Assembly (NCBI RefSeq): GCF_003711515.1
Contig: NW_021167085.1
Coordinates: 1,342,575-1,406,574, forward strand
Length of the DNA: 64,000 bases
From: Sodiomyces alkalinus F11
Lineage: Eukaryota; Ascomycota; Sordariomycetes; Glomerellales; Plectosphaerellaceae
Reading direction: 5' to 3'
In this document: in pieces, positions 30,739 through 43,462 of the stretch
How the letters are laid out: each line of letters starts with the position of its first letter
How positions within the stretch are numbered: the first letter of the stretch is position 1
The notes under the pieces: generated by a model
Seen by the model: the letters and a program-made list of their open reading frames with translations, nothing else
Told to the model about the DNA's origin: nothing
Databases searched by the model: none
Translations under genes and position numbers: made by a program

Positions 30739-31127
30739 AATGTCCGGTCGATGGAGTTGCGATATCCCGAGTGCTCACATGTGTCTCTACAGTACAAGGG
30801 AAAGGGGTTGAGCCATCGAGGGTAAGCTTGTTGAAGACGGATGGTTCACTTTGGTCGAATGCATCTCAGTCATGACATGGTGAGATGCACTATGAAAGTG
30901 ACAAGAATGAAGCCATTCGTGTACCTATATTTTTGTGCAAATGCCATCAGATTCTATAATCACCTTGCAACCAAGTGACACAAGACTTCAAGTCCACAAA
31001 ACCACCCCTACCATGAAGATACCGAACGCCAGTTGATGCATGTAACGACTGCCCCGACTCTGTCCACCATCGCCACCCTCTCTGCTTTCACCTGGTCATA
31101 TCCCTTTCTGCTTGACATTTAGATCCG
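30739..31127. other. Convergent intergenic region
   Basis: This 389-bp stretch lies between two convergent stop codons and probably holds both 3' UTRs. Nothing else is visible. Confidence 0.45.
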
Positions 31128-32175
31128 TTATTGCATGGGTAAAAAAGTCTTCAGCCCATCGAAAACCATGAATATGAATGCTGAACTAGGAGCCGATCGC
31201 AGACACGTAATTCCGCAACCCCTGTACAGCCCCGCAGCCCCGTACCGTTTCCAGATGGCGATGCCCTCTTTCAGGAACGTCCTATCCTTGACGGACTCTC
31301 CAATCGCCATGGTCTGCAGGCGCGACTTGATCGTGTCGGCCGGGAAAAAGAGAAAGTTGTAGGACACTCCAGCAGACGCGCCAGCCAAAGCCTGCTGCCA
31401 TAGCGGGAGGGGCTGGGCAGCGAGAGTGTCTTTCTCGGCCTTCGTGTTCACGGTCCGGGCGTTGAGGGCGTGAAACATCTTGGTGACCGTTTCTTTGCCG
31501 CCGAACCACGCCGCGCTGCCTCCAGATTCCCGAATCAGAGTCCCCATCTGGCCGTGCCAAAACCCCTTGATGCCGTGGTGGCGGTATACGTCGCGGATGA
31601 CGGCCCCGGGCTTGAGCGGGGGCGGGGCCGAGCCGTCGGCAGAGGCGGGCGCCTGGATCTTGCATTTGACCAGCTCAATCGGCGTCAGCACGTACGAGGT
31701 GAAAAAGCCGGAAAAGGCGCCCGTGAAGTATAGCGTCGGGAGGGAGAGGAACTGGTCGCGGGAGACAAGGCCAGACGAATAGATGAGCTCGCGGCCGAGG
31801 CGTTCGAAAAAGAATAGACTGCTCGTCTCGGCAGCGGCGCCCACCAGCGGGGCGGTGATGCCACGGTAAAGGCCCACGAAGCCATCGGCTTTGAGAGACT
31901 GGCGGAAGCAGTCAATGGGACCCTTGTAGCGGAGGGGAAGGTTATCGGGTTGCGACTGAAGTCGGACTTTGACCGTGTCGAAGGGGTATTCGATGTATTT
32001 TCCGACGATGCCCGCCGTCTGGTAGCAACACAAAACAACTCCGTTAGAAAGTGTGGTCTAGAGACTGTCGGCTAAGGTGCTGACTCACCGATCCATAAAC
32101 AATATCCTCCACGGCTTCAATGGCGGCGGTTTGGCTTCGCAGCGTCACAGGCGGCTCATGGTGCGGAATATCCAT
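31128..32175 (-). CDS. arg-13: Mitochondrial carrier, probably ornithine transporter (ARG-13/ORT1 type)
   Basis: Two exons, 32175-32089 and 32018-31128, encode 325 residues. The intron has GTGAGT...TACCAG signals and joins EDIVYGS to [19 protein letters not shown]. The three mitochondrial-carrier repeats each have a P-x-[DE]-x-x-[KR] signature: [16 protein letters not shown] and PADTIKSR. Features of the basic amino-acid subgroup are the [11 protein letters not shown] segment after repeat 1 and the [13 protein letters not shown] segment in repeat 2. I infer ornithine (or other basic amino acid) exchange across the inner membrane, as for yeast Ort1/Arg11 and Neurospora ARG-13. Family assignment is firm, substrate less so. 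No arginine-attenuator-like upstream peptide was recognised. Confidence 0.88.
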
Positions 32176-35100
32176 TGCCGAGGCGGGTGAATCGATCATG
32201 ATTTGAGCCGAGCTATCGCGATACCGAGCCAGTGCAGGACGGTGAATAGACTCCCGTCGGAGACCCGTTCAGCACTGTCCTGACTGGCCCTCGCTCACCC
32301 GAATAAGCAGAGAATAGAGCCGGCTACCTGTCGCACTTGCTCGAGGAAGCGAGGCAAAACGATGCGGGGGTGAGCAATTAAATAGCTGTTTGATAAAATG
32401 GCGTCAGGACAACATCGGAGACCGAGTGTAAAAGCCGATGCCGGAAGGAGGCGGTGGGTGCTGGTGCGAGGCAACTCGTTTGGCAGGGGTCAACCCTGGT
32501 GAGATTGTGCTTTACAAAGGCAGGCAGATGGCTAGGTCTATGGAGGGGCACGAGAGTTAAGAATGTCAAGAAATTTCGATGACATCGCTTCTCTTCGAGG
32601 ACATGTGCTTTGCTCGTTTGTTGTAAGAAAAGAGGCCGAGAACCCTCGAAACGGCTGAAGTTGTTCACCGCAATTTTTTCCAACCGACGAGTTTGGGCTG
32701 TTTCGTTTGTTGGGCTTGGTGGTGGTAGACCATAGTGGGGCCGAGCTAGATAAGATCTTTTAGATAAGATAAAAATGTCTTCTTGCAACGCAAAGAGCGG
32801 GCCACGATTTAGCACTGGGGGGGCCTCATGAGCTGCAGATGGGGCAGGAAATTAATGTGGGCTGGGCTGGTCTCGACTTCCCAAGACTTCCTCGTTCATG
32901 TATCCGGACTGTCAGCAGCAGTTATGCCGCGGGAATCCAGATACTGCTATGTATCCCACCAAATTTATATGTATAGCCCGAGTACCTTGGAACTACACAC
33001 ATCACGGGTCCTCGGAATCCGACCTCAATTGAAACCACCATCTCAATTAAAACCATCGAAGCTATTAACGCCGCCTCTCCTTCTTACTACCGGCGAGGCT
33101 TTAGGGCTGATCTTCCAGACTTATCGTCAGTTTATTGCTGTGAGTATTACAGCTGCCTTCAATCTTTAACTTTACGGTGTACAAGTTGGTATCACTAAGG
33201 TAGTACCTTACCTAAGGCAGATACCATAACAGACATATAGTGGGTGAGTAATAATTTCGGTATATTTTAAAGATCCAGTGATTCGTTACTTTTGTAACAT
33301 AGTATGGTTTTTGCCCTAATAGAAAAAAGTGTTCCCCAAAAGGTTCGAAGCATTTTACTTTGGGTTATCCCGAAACTTTTGCTCACTCACTGTACATACT
33401 CCTCTACTCAGGCTGTACATACAAAGTGGGTGGGATACTCGAGGTCCATATCGCTATAGTCACGGCCCAACTTACTAAAGTACGTACCTTAGGTAGTGGG
33501 TCAAAACTTACATGTCAGGAGGTCATTCCCAAGAATATACCTCTTCTGGTAGTGTTGCAGAGCTCGGATTGACCAGTTAAAATTTTCGAATGAAATTCGT
33601 GTCCTTCATTAGGAATCGTGCGTCCTCTGGGTTATCAAAATGCGATCAGCCAATGTCTATATCCGTATCGTAGGTAGGTACACGGGACCATAATAAAGGA
33701 TCGAAGATATCACTACCGGCATGCTCTAGTGCTCTCAAGACAAGGGAGAGATGGCCCGACGTGGTCGACGGGCAGTGACGGCAGTGGCACAACGCCCAGT
33801 CTCAAAGGGAAGGAAATCCTAAGAGGGTCGATGGACGTCGTGAGGTCGGAGGCCGCCGTTCGGCAGCGATGGTTGGACAGCCCATGGGGTTGCTGTTTGC
33901 TCTGGATGGACTACCCGGATACAAAATGCAACGTAATTACAAAGCAATCACGGCATGCGGTTTCAACAACTACCTTAGGGTGTGGGAAACACTTCCCATG
34001 ACCGCTTCTGACCAGGCACCTGGCTACATAGGACTGCACATATTATATCTTTGTTTTAATGGGTATCCGTTCTCAGTGTCTACGAAGTAGAATTCACGAA
34101 GCACTCACTCCAGACATGATACTACCCCGTATGTACGAGGGGGCTGGGGACTGCCAAGGATCTCTTCCGAGTTTGGCGAGTACAACGTACATAGGTAGTT
34201 TGGCGACTGGGAGTAGACAAGACCCCGGGCAATTGGGGGACACGGATATGGAGACGAGGTTGGAGCGCGCAGGAGCAATGCAACGGTGACGGGGATGCAT
34301 CCTCCGTGCACGAGAAAGCTCTTGAGTACCGGCAGTGGCTCGGCTCTTTCGCTTCAGGGGCGCTGAGGTCATCGGTGGTGTTTCTTGGGAGTTGAGGTTC
34401 ACGCTTTTCCCGAAGAGTTCTGTTTACATAGACTATAGGGTGCATATTTTGTATAAGGAGGGAAAATAGGTTGGACATTGCTTCTGGAAGTTCGATGGGA
34501 CATTGTCTGGGAAGAGCACCTTTATTAATTACCTTACTCCCCAGTCGCATGGGATCATCGGTCATGTTTCAGATGATCAAGGGCACTATTCCGCATGCGG
34601 TATAATTACAAAGTACGTCGTACAACGTAAGCTCGATACAATGTTGTCGTGAGTCTCCCTTACGAAGTAGGAACAGACGAGAATTGAAGAGTTGAGATCT
34701 GGAAGGTCCAGTCCGGATAGGTACCTTTCTTTGTAGCTGCCCGCGGCTTATGAGGTAGGAGAAGGAACATTACGGTGTGGGGTTTCTTGGGGGGGTCTTG
34801 TTCCACTTGCGATGCAGCGTCAGTTTGTCCAAGCTCTCCTTTCCCTCCTCTTCCTCCCAGCTCGATGTCACCTATATCTTTCTGGCTCAGCGAATCGGGT
34901 GAGCGCACTTGCTCGCATGACTTTCTCACCATGATACGGTAACATCGAGGTGCAAGCCGTCAGAAAAGAAATCAGACGACGAGGTAACGGACGAATGGCC
35001 GACTCGGACGAAACCCCGGTAATAAAAAAATTGTTAAAAAAAAGAGGAAAAAGAAAAAGAAAAAGAAAAAGAAAAAGAAAACTGCCATCGACATCCCACG

Positions 35101-36217
35101 GACGGAGAACATGTTGTTTGCCGTGGTGTTCATGCACGAACTATGCCAGACACAGGGGAGGGGCCGAACCCTCGAGGTGCAGATGCTGCGGTGCAGTGTG
35201 TATATAGGGATTAAGTGCGTGCAGTTAAAAAGAGACGAGCCAATTGCGCGCGAGGTCTGCGATGATTCAAGGTACGAAGTAATCACGAGCATATCCCCAG
35301 TTTCTTCCCTCATACCCCTGAACCCCTGGCAGGTCAGTACTGTCAGGTCAGACGGGGGAAGCTTACCTATTTGTGCTTGAAAGGTATGGATACACTTCCT
35401 TGACCCGAGTGCGATGATCGAGGGCTTCTAGGCCATACGCTGTCCTTCCTTATCGAGACCCTCCTCTATCCCTCGGCCCCCGTTTGCATGACAGGGCTCT
35501 CCCGCCTCCAGAATGCCGTGGTCACTGGCATACCGGGGAGTAGTATCTGCGTGCCCCGACAAGAAACATTGTCTGAGTCCAGCTATCCAGGCGCTAATTC
35601 GTACGTATATCTTCAACTTTCGCCTCACCAAAGCACTACGGATGGCTCAGTCACTTACAAAGTAATTAGCTTGTTGCGTGTTGCTTCCAAATCCCACCCA
35701 GACCTCCGCCGACGTTAGCTGTCATTTTAATTTACCTCACGCAATGTGTGCAACGTGAGCCCCTCTTGCAGGTATCACCGAGATGCTTCTTGGCGACGAT
35801 CCTGGACAGAACGTCAAAGCCACCCTGGTCTCTTGCCGGAACTTAAGTCGCATCTGAGACTTCGTCTCCACTCCCTGGACAATTAACAAACCCGCAGTTG
35901 AGGTGTGTTTTTGACTGCGGCTCCTACTCCGTAATAATCGATACTATGTACACACAGACTTCGAAGGGTTTCCTAGCGGGCTTTATCCAAGGGATACGCC
36001 TCTGGCATCGCCTCTCAACTCCTCCGAGTCGGACGCAGTACGGATACATATCGTCGCCATCCACTGAGTCTCTGGGCTTGTTGGGACTCTTTCACCTCCA
36101 AGGGAATTTCGTACGACTTGCGACTCCTGGGACCACGAATTGAATTCGATAATCCTTCAGCATTCTCACTCTCACGCACAACCTGTTTCTTCAGCCCATC
36201 CCTTCCAGCAAACCAGC
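32176..36217. other. 4-kb gene-poor divergent region
   Basis: This is the largest gene-free stretch in the window, between the divergent carrier gene and the Ser-rich protein. It contains several stretches rich in GGTACC/CCTTAGG words (33190-33216, 33480-33500, 33670-33685), a GTACGTCGTACAACG stretch (34610-34630), and a purine tract of AAAAAG units at 35037-35080. Open frames up to 147 codons occur on both strands, but none has conserved-looking composition or splice support. I see no transposase, reverse transcriptase or terminal repeats. Confidence 0.45.
35037..35080. repeat. AAAAAG purine microsatellite
   Basis: Tandem AAAAAG hexamers preceded by an A-rich run lie in the gene-poor region. 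All bases are purines. Confidence 0.85.
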
Positions 36218-37536
36218 ATGTCTAGTCTATCTAGTCTATTACCGTTGACACTGGGCCCGGCCATTGTCGGTACTCACGCCGACTCTCATGATCTGCCTCA
36301 TGCCGCCGTGCACAAGAGGATAGCCTCTCTCGATTCCGCGACCCCGGCATCGAAGGCCATACCTCAAGTGCCACGACGTCTTTCTCTTCAGACACAGTCC
36401 TCGTTGCCTACTTTGCCCAGCACATCGGCAGAATGGAATAAAGCTGTTTCCGAAGTCAAGCGAAACTATATCAACCGTCGATATCGGGCCTGCTCAGCAC
36501 GGTGCTGTGAAATCCTGGACAATGTCAAAGACGTTGTAAGTATTCTAGAAATCCTCTCGCGGAGTGCTAGTGGCTCAGTTCCATATGAAGTCAAGATGAC
36601 ACTGACTCTTAGCAGACAGCTGTGGAACCTGCCTACCTGATCTACCTACACTTCTATGCAGCTTGCTCCGCCGAGATGCTCGCCCGGCCACTGAACCCGT
36701 CGTCTCCCTACAGGGTTAAGCTACTCCAACAGGCTCGTTCACACTACCACCGCGCCTCGGAGCTCATTCGGACCGCAGACGAATCCGTGTCGCGCTCCGC
36801 CCGCTCCTCCCGCTCCTCCTCCGCAGCGACCTCCCGCTCAAGCCAGCATACGCCATCCTCCTCACTTTCCTCCAACAACTCCAGCGAAGTCTCGTCCTGC
36901 CTGGGCTCGATGTACTCTCCGGAAGATACCATCGTGACGAAGTTGTCCCCCCCGCCCCGTCCACTTCCTCGCGACGCACCGAAGAAGCGCGTTACTTTCG
37001 ACGACTCCCATGACAAATCTGACAGTGAGCCCAACATTCGACCCGACTCTCCGACCCTCGGCCTCAACTGTACTCTCCATGCTGTTAAGTCTCCAGCTGA
37101 GGCCTGTTCCCCGTCAGATATCCGCGAGCAACCGAGAAGCCGAGTCCTTTGTTCCCTACCCTCGACCCCTGAACCCCCAGTCGAGGACGATGGCGGCGAA
37201 CTTTCCTTCTCTTTCATTCGTGAGCGCTCCATTCACCGGTATTGCGCCATTCTTTCCACCCTTCGCATCCAGTTGGCGTCCTACCTCGCTTCCATCGATG
37301 CGCAACTTTCGCCATCTGTACCAGCCACGGCCGGTCTTCGATCTCGCTTCAGTTTCAGCGTGCCCACGAGAGCAGCCTCACCTGAACCATTAACCTCCAA
37401 TGACGAAATGCGCGCCATCCAGCTTCGTTCCCGCATTGAGCGTCTCCGCGCTGCTGGGTGGGAACGCCCGCGCTTCAATGCTCGGAGATACGAAGAGCTT
37501 TGCGACAACGTACTCAGCGAACTCTCGTCCTACTGA
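36218..37536 (+). CDS. Ser-rich protein of unknown function with a split helical domain
   Basis: Two exons, 36218-36535 and 36616-37536, encode 412 residues. The 80-bp intron has a GTAAGT donor and a TTAGCAG acceptor and joins CCEILDNVKDV to TAVEPAYLIYLHFYAACSAEMLAR. Residues about 67-160 form paired amphipathic helices (EVKRNYINRRYRACSARCCE; YLIYLHFYAACSAEML; KLLQQARSHYHRASELI) that resemble a TPR- or MIT-like hairpin bundle. The middle is a Ser/Pro-rich disordered region with S-P sites and a KKRVTFDD motif, which resembles a PP1-docking RVxF site. A second conserved-looking helical part ends the protein (FIRERSIHRYCAILSTLRIQL; MRAIQLRSRIERLRAAGWERP). I recognise no named family. An earlier start is unlikely because no upstream in-frame ATG exists. 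Confidence 0.82.
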
Positions 37537-38548
37537 TGATGCGATACCCCTTCGCCCTCTCCGTCGTCCTTTCTCCCTCTTCAGTTCTCGTTTACTATTT
37601 TGTTTCGATATGTTTGAGCGGCTTCACCTATTCTCCGACTGCATCGCACACGATTCTGGACCCCCACCATATGTATGCTCGAAATACGACGACCATGAAA
37701 CGTACACTGACGCGGGACGATCTATTTATTTTGTCTTTTACGGCGACCTGCGCTGGCACCGCAGCTGGGTATCACGGGCGGGAGACAGCAAAGACGCTCC
37801 TCAGTACCTGGGCTACCCTGGAGCCCTTGATTCTATCATTTTGCCTTTTGCCCGCTCCCGTCTCATTAACGTATTTCCCTTCTCTTCTTGAAGATTTCAC
37901 GATTCCCCCCTTGACCTTCTCTTGTTTTCTTTTTTTTTTTCTGCCTTCCCTTCTTCGAGGTCCCTTCTTCGAGGCCCCGGGCCTTTGCCTTTGATTTGCT
38001 CAGGCGGTGGACATTTCCTGTTTTGTCTGCATTGTATTCGCAACTCTGTGGTTACGCTACCGGGGTTATAAGCTCATATTAGAAGAGATCAGGAGTTCGG
38101 ACGATTTCCGCGTCGACGCTTATATACCCCTTTTTCGATTCGGCGAAAAGAGCTTTTGAGCAAGCTGGACAATATACCTAGTCAAGATCTTCAATTTTCC
38201 AAAGCGTAATTTTGGACACGGATGATGTGTACTGCGAGGTTCATTTGATTGTGAAGTTGAAAACGTCGACGCCCGGCATACATATAAACGATTCCGAAAA
38301 GCCTAGACCGGAAAAGAACCCTTTCCCACATCTCGTAAGTCCTGGCCCCCGTCTAGTCATAAGCATGTTGAGGAAACAAAACCTGCCCAGAGCCTTACCA
38401 TCGAATCCGGGTTTGTTCCATTCTGTTGGTGTGGTATCCCGCCGCGGGTGGCTAACCAGATCGCCCATCAGCCATGTTTCTTTCACACGGCCTCCATCTT
38501 AAACAGACAACCCCGCCTGGTGTAACTGTCCCACAAGCCATCCAGCAG
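37537..38548. other. Convergent intergenic region
   Basis: This 1-kb stretch lies between convergent stop codons, T-rich in its first half, with a direct repeat of TCGAGG-CCC at about 37954-37980. Long frames here probably arise from pyrimidine-rich 3' UTR sequence. Confidence 0.4.
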
Positions 38549-40176
<1,628 letters not shown>

Positions 40177-41907
40177 GTTGGACGAAGTCAAAAATAGTCG
40201 CAGAAGGTCAGTAATCTAGAAAGGTTCGTCCGTAAGTTATTCGAGAAGCAAATGATGTTGATTGAGAGTAAGAGGGCGTGATTTTTCTGACACCCCGCCC
40301 ACCAGTAATAAGTAGTGGGTGCGAGTGATGGAAGAAATTGAAGAGGACCGGGACTTCTGGGGATGTCGTTTTACAGTCGGTAGCAAACGAAGATAAGATG
40401 GTCCCTCAGAGTGGGAAACAGAAGGATTGGAGGCAGATCGATGAGGGGGTTACAGCTTGGGAGAAAGAAACGGCCCACGTCTTGGGTGCCTTAAGGCTGA
40501 CGGATGTGGGGTAAATGGCGTCCACTGGCGGTGGTGGAGGAATGGGAAGCAGGTCGAAATGACGAGATATCGGTCGAAGAGAAACGAGACGCCGCAAAGT
40601 CGTATTTTGAGGACGTCTCGTAAGAACTTATATGGGAGTTTCCCGACAAGATATCAGTTGGCGATATGCTTCCTGGGTGAGATTGGCGCGGGGAGGGAGT
40701 GGGAGGGTGAGCAGCCACGAGGAAATGAGGGGCACTGAATTGGGAGGTGCTCTACTGTACGTACCTTACCAACTTACCCAGCGTCTTGTCTTCCCCACAT
40801 CAGTCCCAGTTCCACTGCCCCTTAGGCTGATCGCTAGACGGACCGATGGTCTGGAGGGTAACAAATGAATATTGTACAGTGAACATGGCGTCAAGCGCTG
40901 AGATGCGGGCATGGAAAGTATCTGATACCTGCCTGAGCTCACACCGACAGCCCAGTTGACATCCTAGAGTGCAGGCATGTCACAGTCACATTCATGTTGG
41001 CCCTCTGGCCGTGGGTACGGAGGAGGTACCAACTAACAAGCCCAGGGGCAGTTACAAATCCCCAGATAAGATGCGGCTTTCCGACAACCTGGTATTTCCA
41101 TATGGCTTGTGATACTCACAAGCTCTCAGACACCCACCGTACCCTAGCTACCGCAGGTGATGGTGACACGCATGATCACTGATAGGTATACGATGGAGAG
41201 CGATGGCACCCAGTATGCACAAAGAATCAACACACAGATATTGTGGACTGGATGTGGTTCTTCGGCTGAAATTGTCACGTTTTATCCGCCCTAGGGGCCT
41301 AGCCAATGAAGCTCCAACGGTTCTAAACACCTCCGTGATAAGGCTGAAACTCCTCCTAGCCGGGCAGGATAGCGTGGGTGACCGAAACTCGACCGCCATA
41401 GTGGAGGTTGGCTGCTCCGTGCGATATGAGCATCTCCTCCAACGATACCAAGCAAGAAAGGAGGCAGCCACAGGCAGCCAGGCATAATACTGGACTAGTT
41501 GCATACATCAACTGTCTCGGGATATTTCCACATTTGTTGTGACAAGTCTCTTCGTATTGCCGACGAAGGAAATGCCACCATCTGCGGAGATATTTCCACT
41601 TCATCGCAATTTGATTATACCGACACGCTCTAGCCAAACAGCCGAGATGATAAGATGGGATGTCGCTCATGACAGCAAGTCCTCTTGGGAAAGTTTCAAC
41701 CCCTCGTATACAGTCACACGCTCGGTGAAATGAGGAAGAACATTTCTTGACCTAAAAAAAAATCCTTTGCCGATGACCTACCACGCCAACCCAAACCGTT
41801 ATGATTCCCATATTCCAGGCTTTGCGAAGCTCGCCCAACGCCCAAATGCAAACCACAGAGTACTTCGCAAGCAAACCACCATTTGTGAACAAAGAGGGAA
41901 CTGTCGC
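40177..41907. other. Intergenic region between CaMK and E2 genes
   Basis: This contains the CaMK promoter and the E2 3' side, both on the minus strand. Short frames (up to 118 codons) show no conserved composition. A GTACGTACC word lies at about 40757. Nothing else is supported. Confidence 0.4.
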
Positions 41908-42650
41908 TTAAACCGTGTTATCATCGTAGTAGAAGTCGATGTCGCGTGGTCGTTTCCTATTGCTCCGGACAAACTCCTCGTCTCCAGGCGGTCTTTCGTT
42001 CTTGGAATTCCCCGTCAACATGCTCTGTAAGCTCATGCACACCGTCTCCACGTTTTGAACAGGACTCCACCCTTGGCTTCCGAGGAGGTCGAGGCAAATT
42101 ATGCCGTTCGAGTAGATGTGAGGGTGGGTGGGAATCGGGCGATCGCTTTGCTTGATGAAGGTTACTTCTGGGGGTTCTAAAGAATTGAACACGGAGAATG
42201 TTAGTCCAAAACCTCGGATTCTGCCATTCATCTTGCATCCAGTGACCGCGACAAGAAGGAGTCTAGGTAGGCGTGAAAACGACTACTGGACGTACCGATG
42301 GGGTATTGCGGAGAAAACCTGAATTTGAGTCTATAGACCTCGCCGCGGTAGATGGGGTTGTCGTCTAGGACTCGTATATCCATGAGCCATTCTTCGAAGT
42401 TGTCGGCTGAGATTAGGTCAATGCCTGGGGGAAGGCCATTTTTCAGCTAGGGAGGAACGGCCGAAGTCAGTTGATACTGCAGTCAGGCTCAGTTGGCAAA
42501 CGTCCACGGAAGCCTAGACACAGAAGAGCCATTCGCGGACAAAGGGATGAAGGCCAAGACAGCAAGGCGTCTGTAGACGATGGCGCCGGGTCAGAAATCA
42601 TATACCTTGGAGAGTTCCTTTGCGAGTCTCTTGGAAGCGAAGCTAGTCAT
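41908..42650 (-). CDS. ubc16: Ubiquitin-conjugating enzyme E2, UBE2W/Ubc16 type
   Basis: Three exons, 42650-42606, 42446-42296 and 42176-41908, encode 154 residues. Splicing joins MTSFASKRLAKELSK to LKNGLPPGIDLISADNFEEWLMDI and then FRFSPQYPI to EPPEVTFIKQ. The UBC fold is complete: the catalytic Cys is C93 in HPHIYSNGIICLDLL, preceded by HPH in place of HPN, and followed by GSQGWSPVQNVETVCMSLQSMLTGNSKNERPPGD. HPH and the short C-terminus (YYDDNTV) are typical of the UBE2W/Ubc16 subgroup, known in animals for ubiquitin transfer to substrate N-termini. Whether the fungal enzyme does so is an inference. It is divergently paired with VPS33 across 812 bp. Confidence 0.93.
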
Positions 42651-43462
42651 GATGTTCGCACGTGTGGTCGGCACCAAGGCCAACTTAAGAGACGAAACAG
42701 TATGGTGACGTAGTCGCAGTGCGTATGGGGCCTGATTGTTTTGGTTTCATGCGTTATGGCAAGTTGATAGATGATTGATGCCGGGTCTCGCACTCGGTTG
42801 ATAACTGACGACCAAATCTAGAATACCGGTAGTGGTGGCGGCGGTGGTGGTGGTAGTGGCGGTGGTAGTGACCGCGGTGGATAGAGCAAGACGCGGCAGG
42901 TGGATTAAAGGTGAGAGAGTTGGAGTGAAGTATGGAGTGTTATCCGTAGTATTACTGAGTGACTGGGGAGGGGCTCTGGGGCTGACGACCCCGCAGCCCA
43001 CCAAAGCTAAAGGCGCATACAGAAGAGACCGAGGAACATGATTCCAGTACTCCGTAGTTACCTTGTGTAATTGCACGAGAACTCGTGCCACACATTCACG
43101 AGTTCGTAGGAAGTATTATTAAATCAACTACTTACTCGGTCTGCCTTTTTCCATGTTGGCCGACAGGCGGGTTTTAAGAGAAGGGCCGTCATACTATTTG
43201 TGCATGATCTGAGGTACCTCACCGGTAGTGATTCTGAAAGCTCTCTGATAGGTCGGTCATATGACCAGGGCTGGATTGATGACTATGATGTACTTCGTAG
43301 GTAGCTACGGAGGATTATTAGCTTCATTGTACAGATCCACCTGACGGAATGAAGCTTCGACCTTTCCTGGTCATTCGCCATTCGTTTTCCTTCCCTTCTC
43401 CTCACCGAGCTTCAGCTAGCTAACCCACCGGCTCGTCCTCTCAACCACATGGGGCCGCAAAA
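42651..43462. promoter_or_regulatory. Divergent promoter region of the E2 and VPS33 genes
   Basis: The 812 bp between divergent start codons contain a GGT-rich microsatellite (42828-42881) and a CTTCGTAGGTAGCTACGG word near 43295. No TATA box is convincing. Confidence 0.45.
42828..42881. repeat. GGT/GGC trinucleotide repeat
   Basis: Imperfect GGT and GGC units, with scattered AGT, run over about 54 bp, on the promoter side of both the E2 and VPS33 genes. Confidence 0.85.

Noticed and set aside
34122..34565. 147-codon minus-strand frame in the gene-poor region
   Set aside because: No membrane segment, domain or repeat pattern is visible, and similar-length frames overlap it on both strands.
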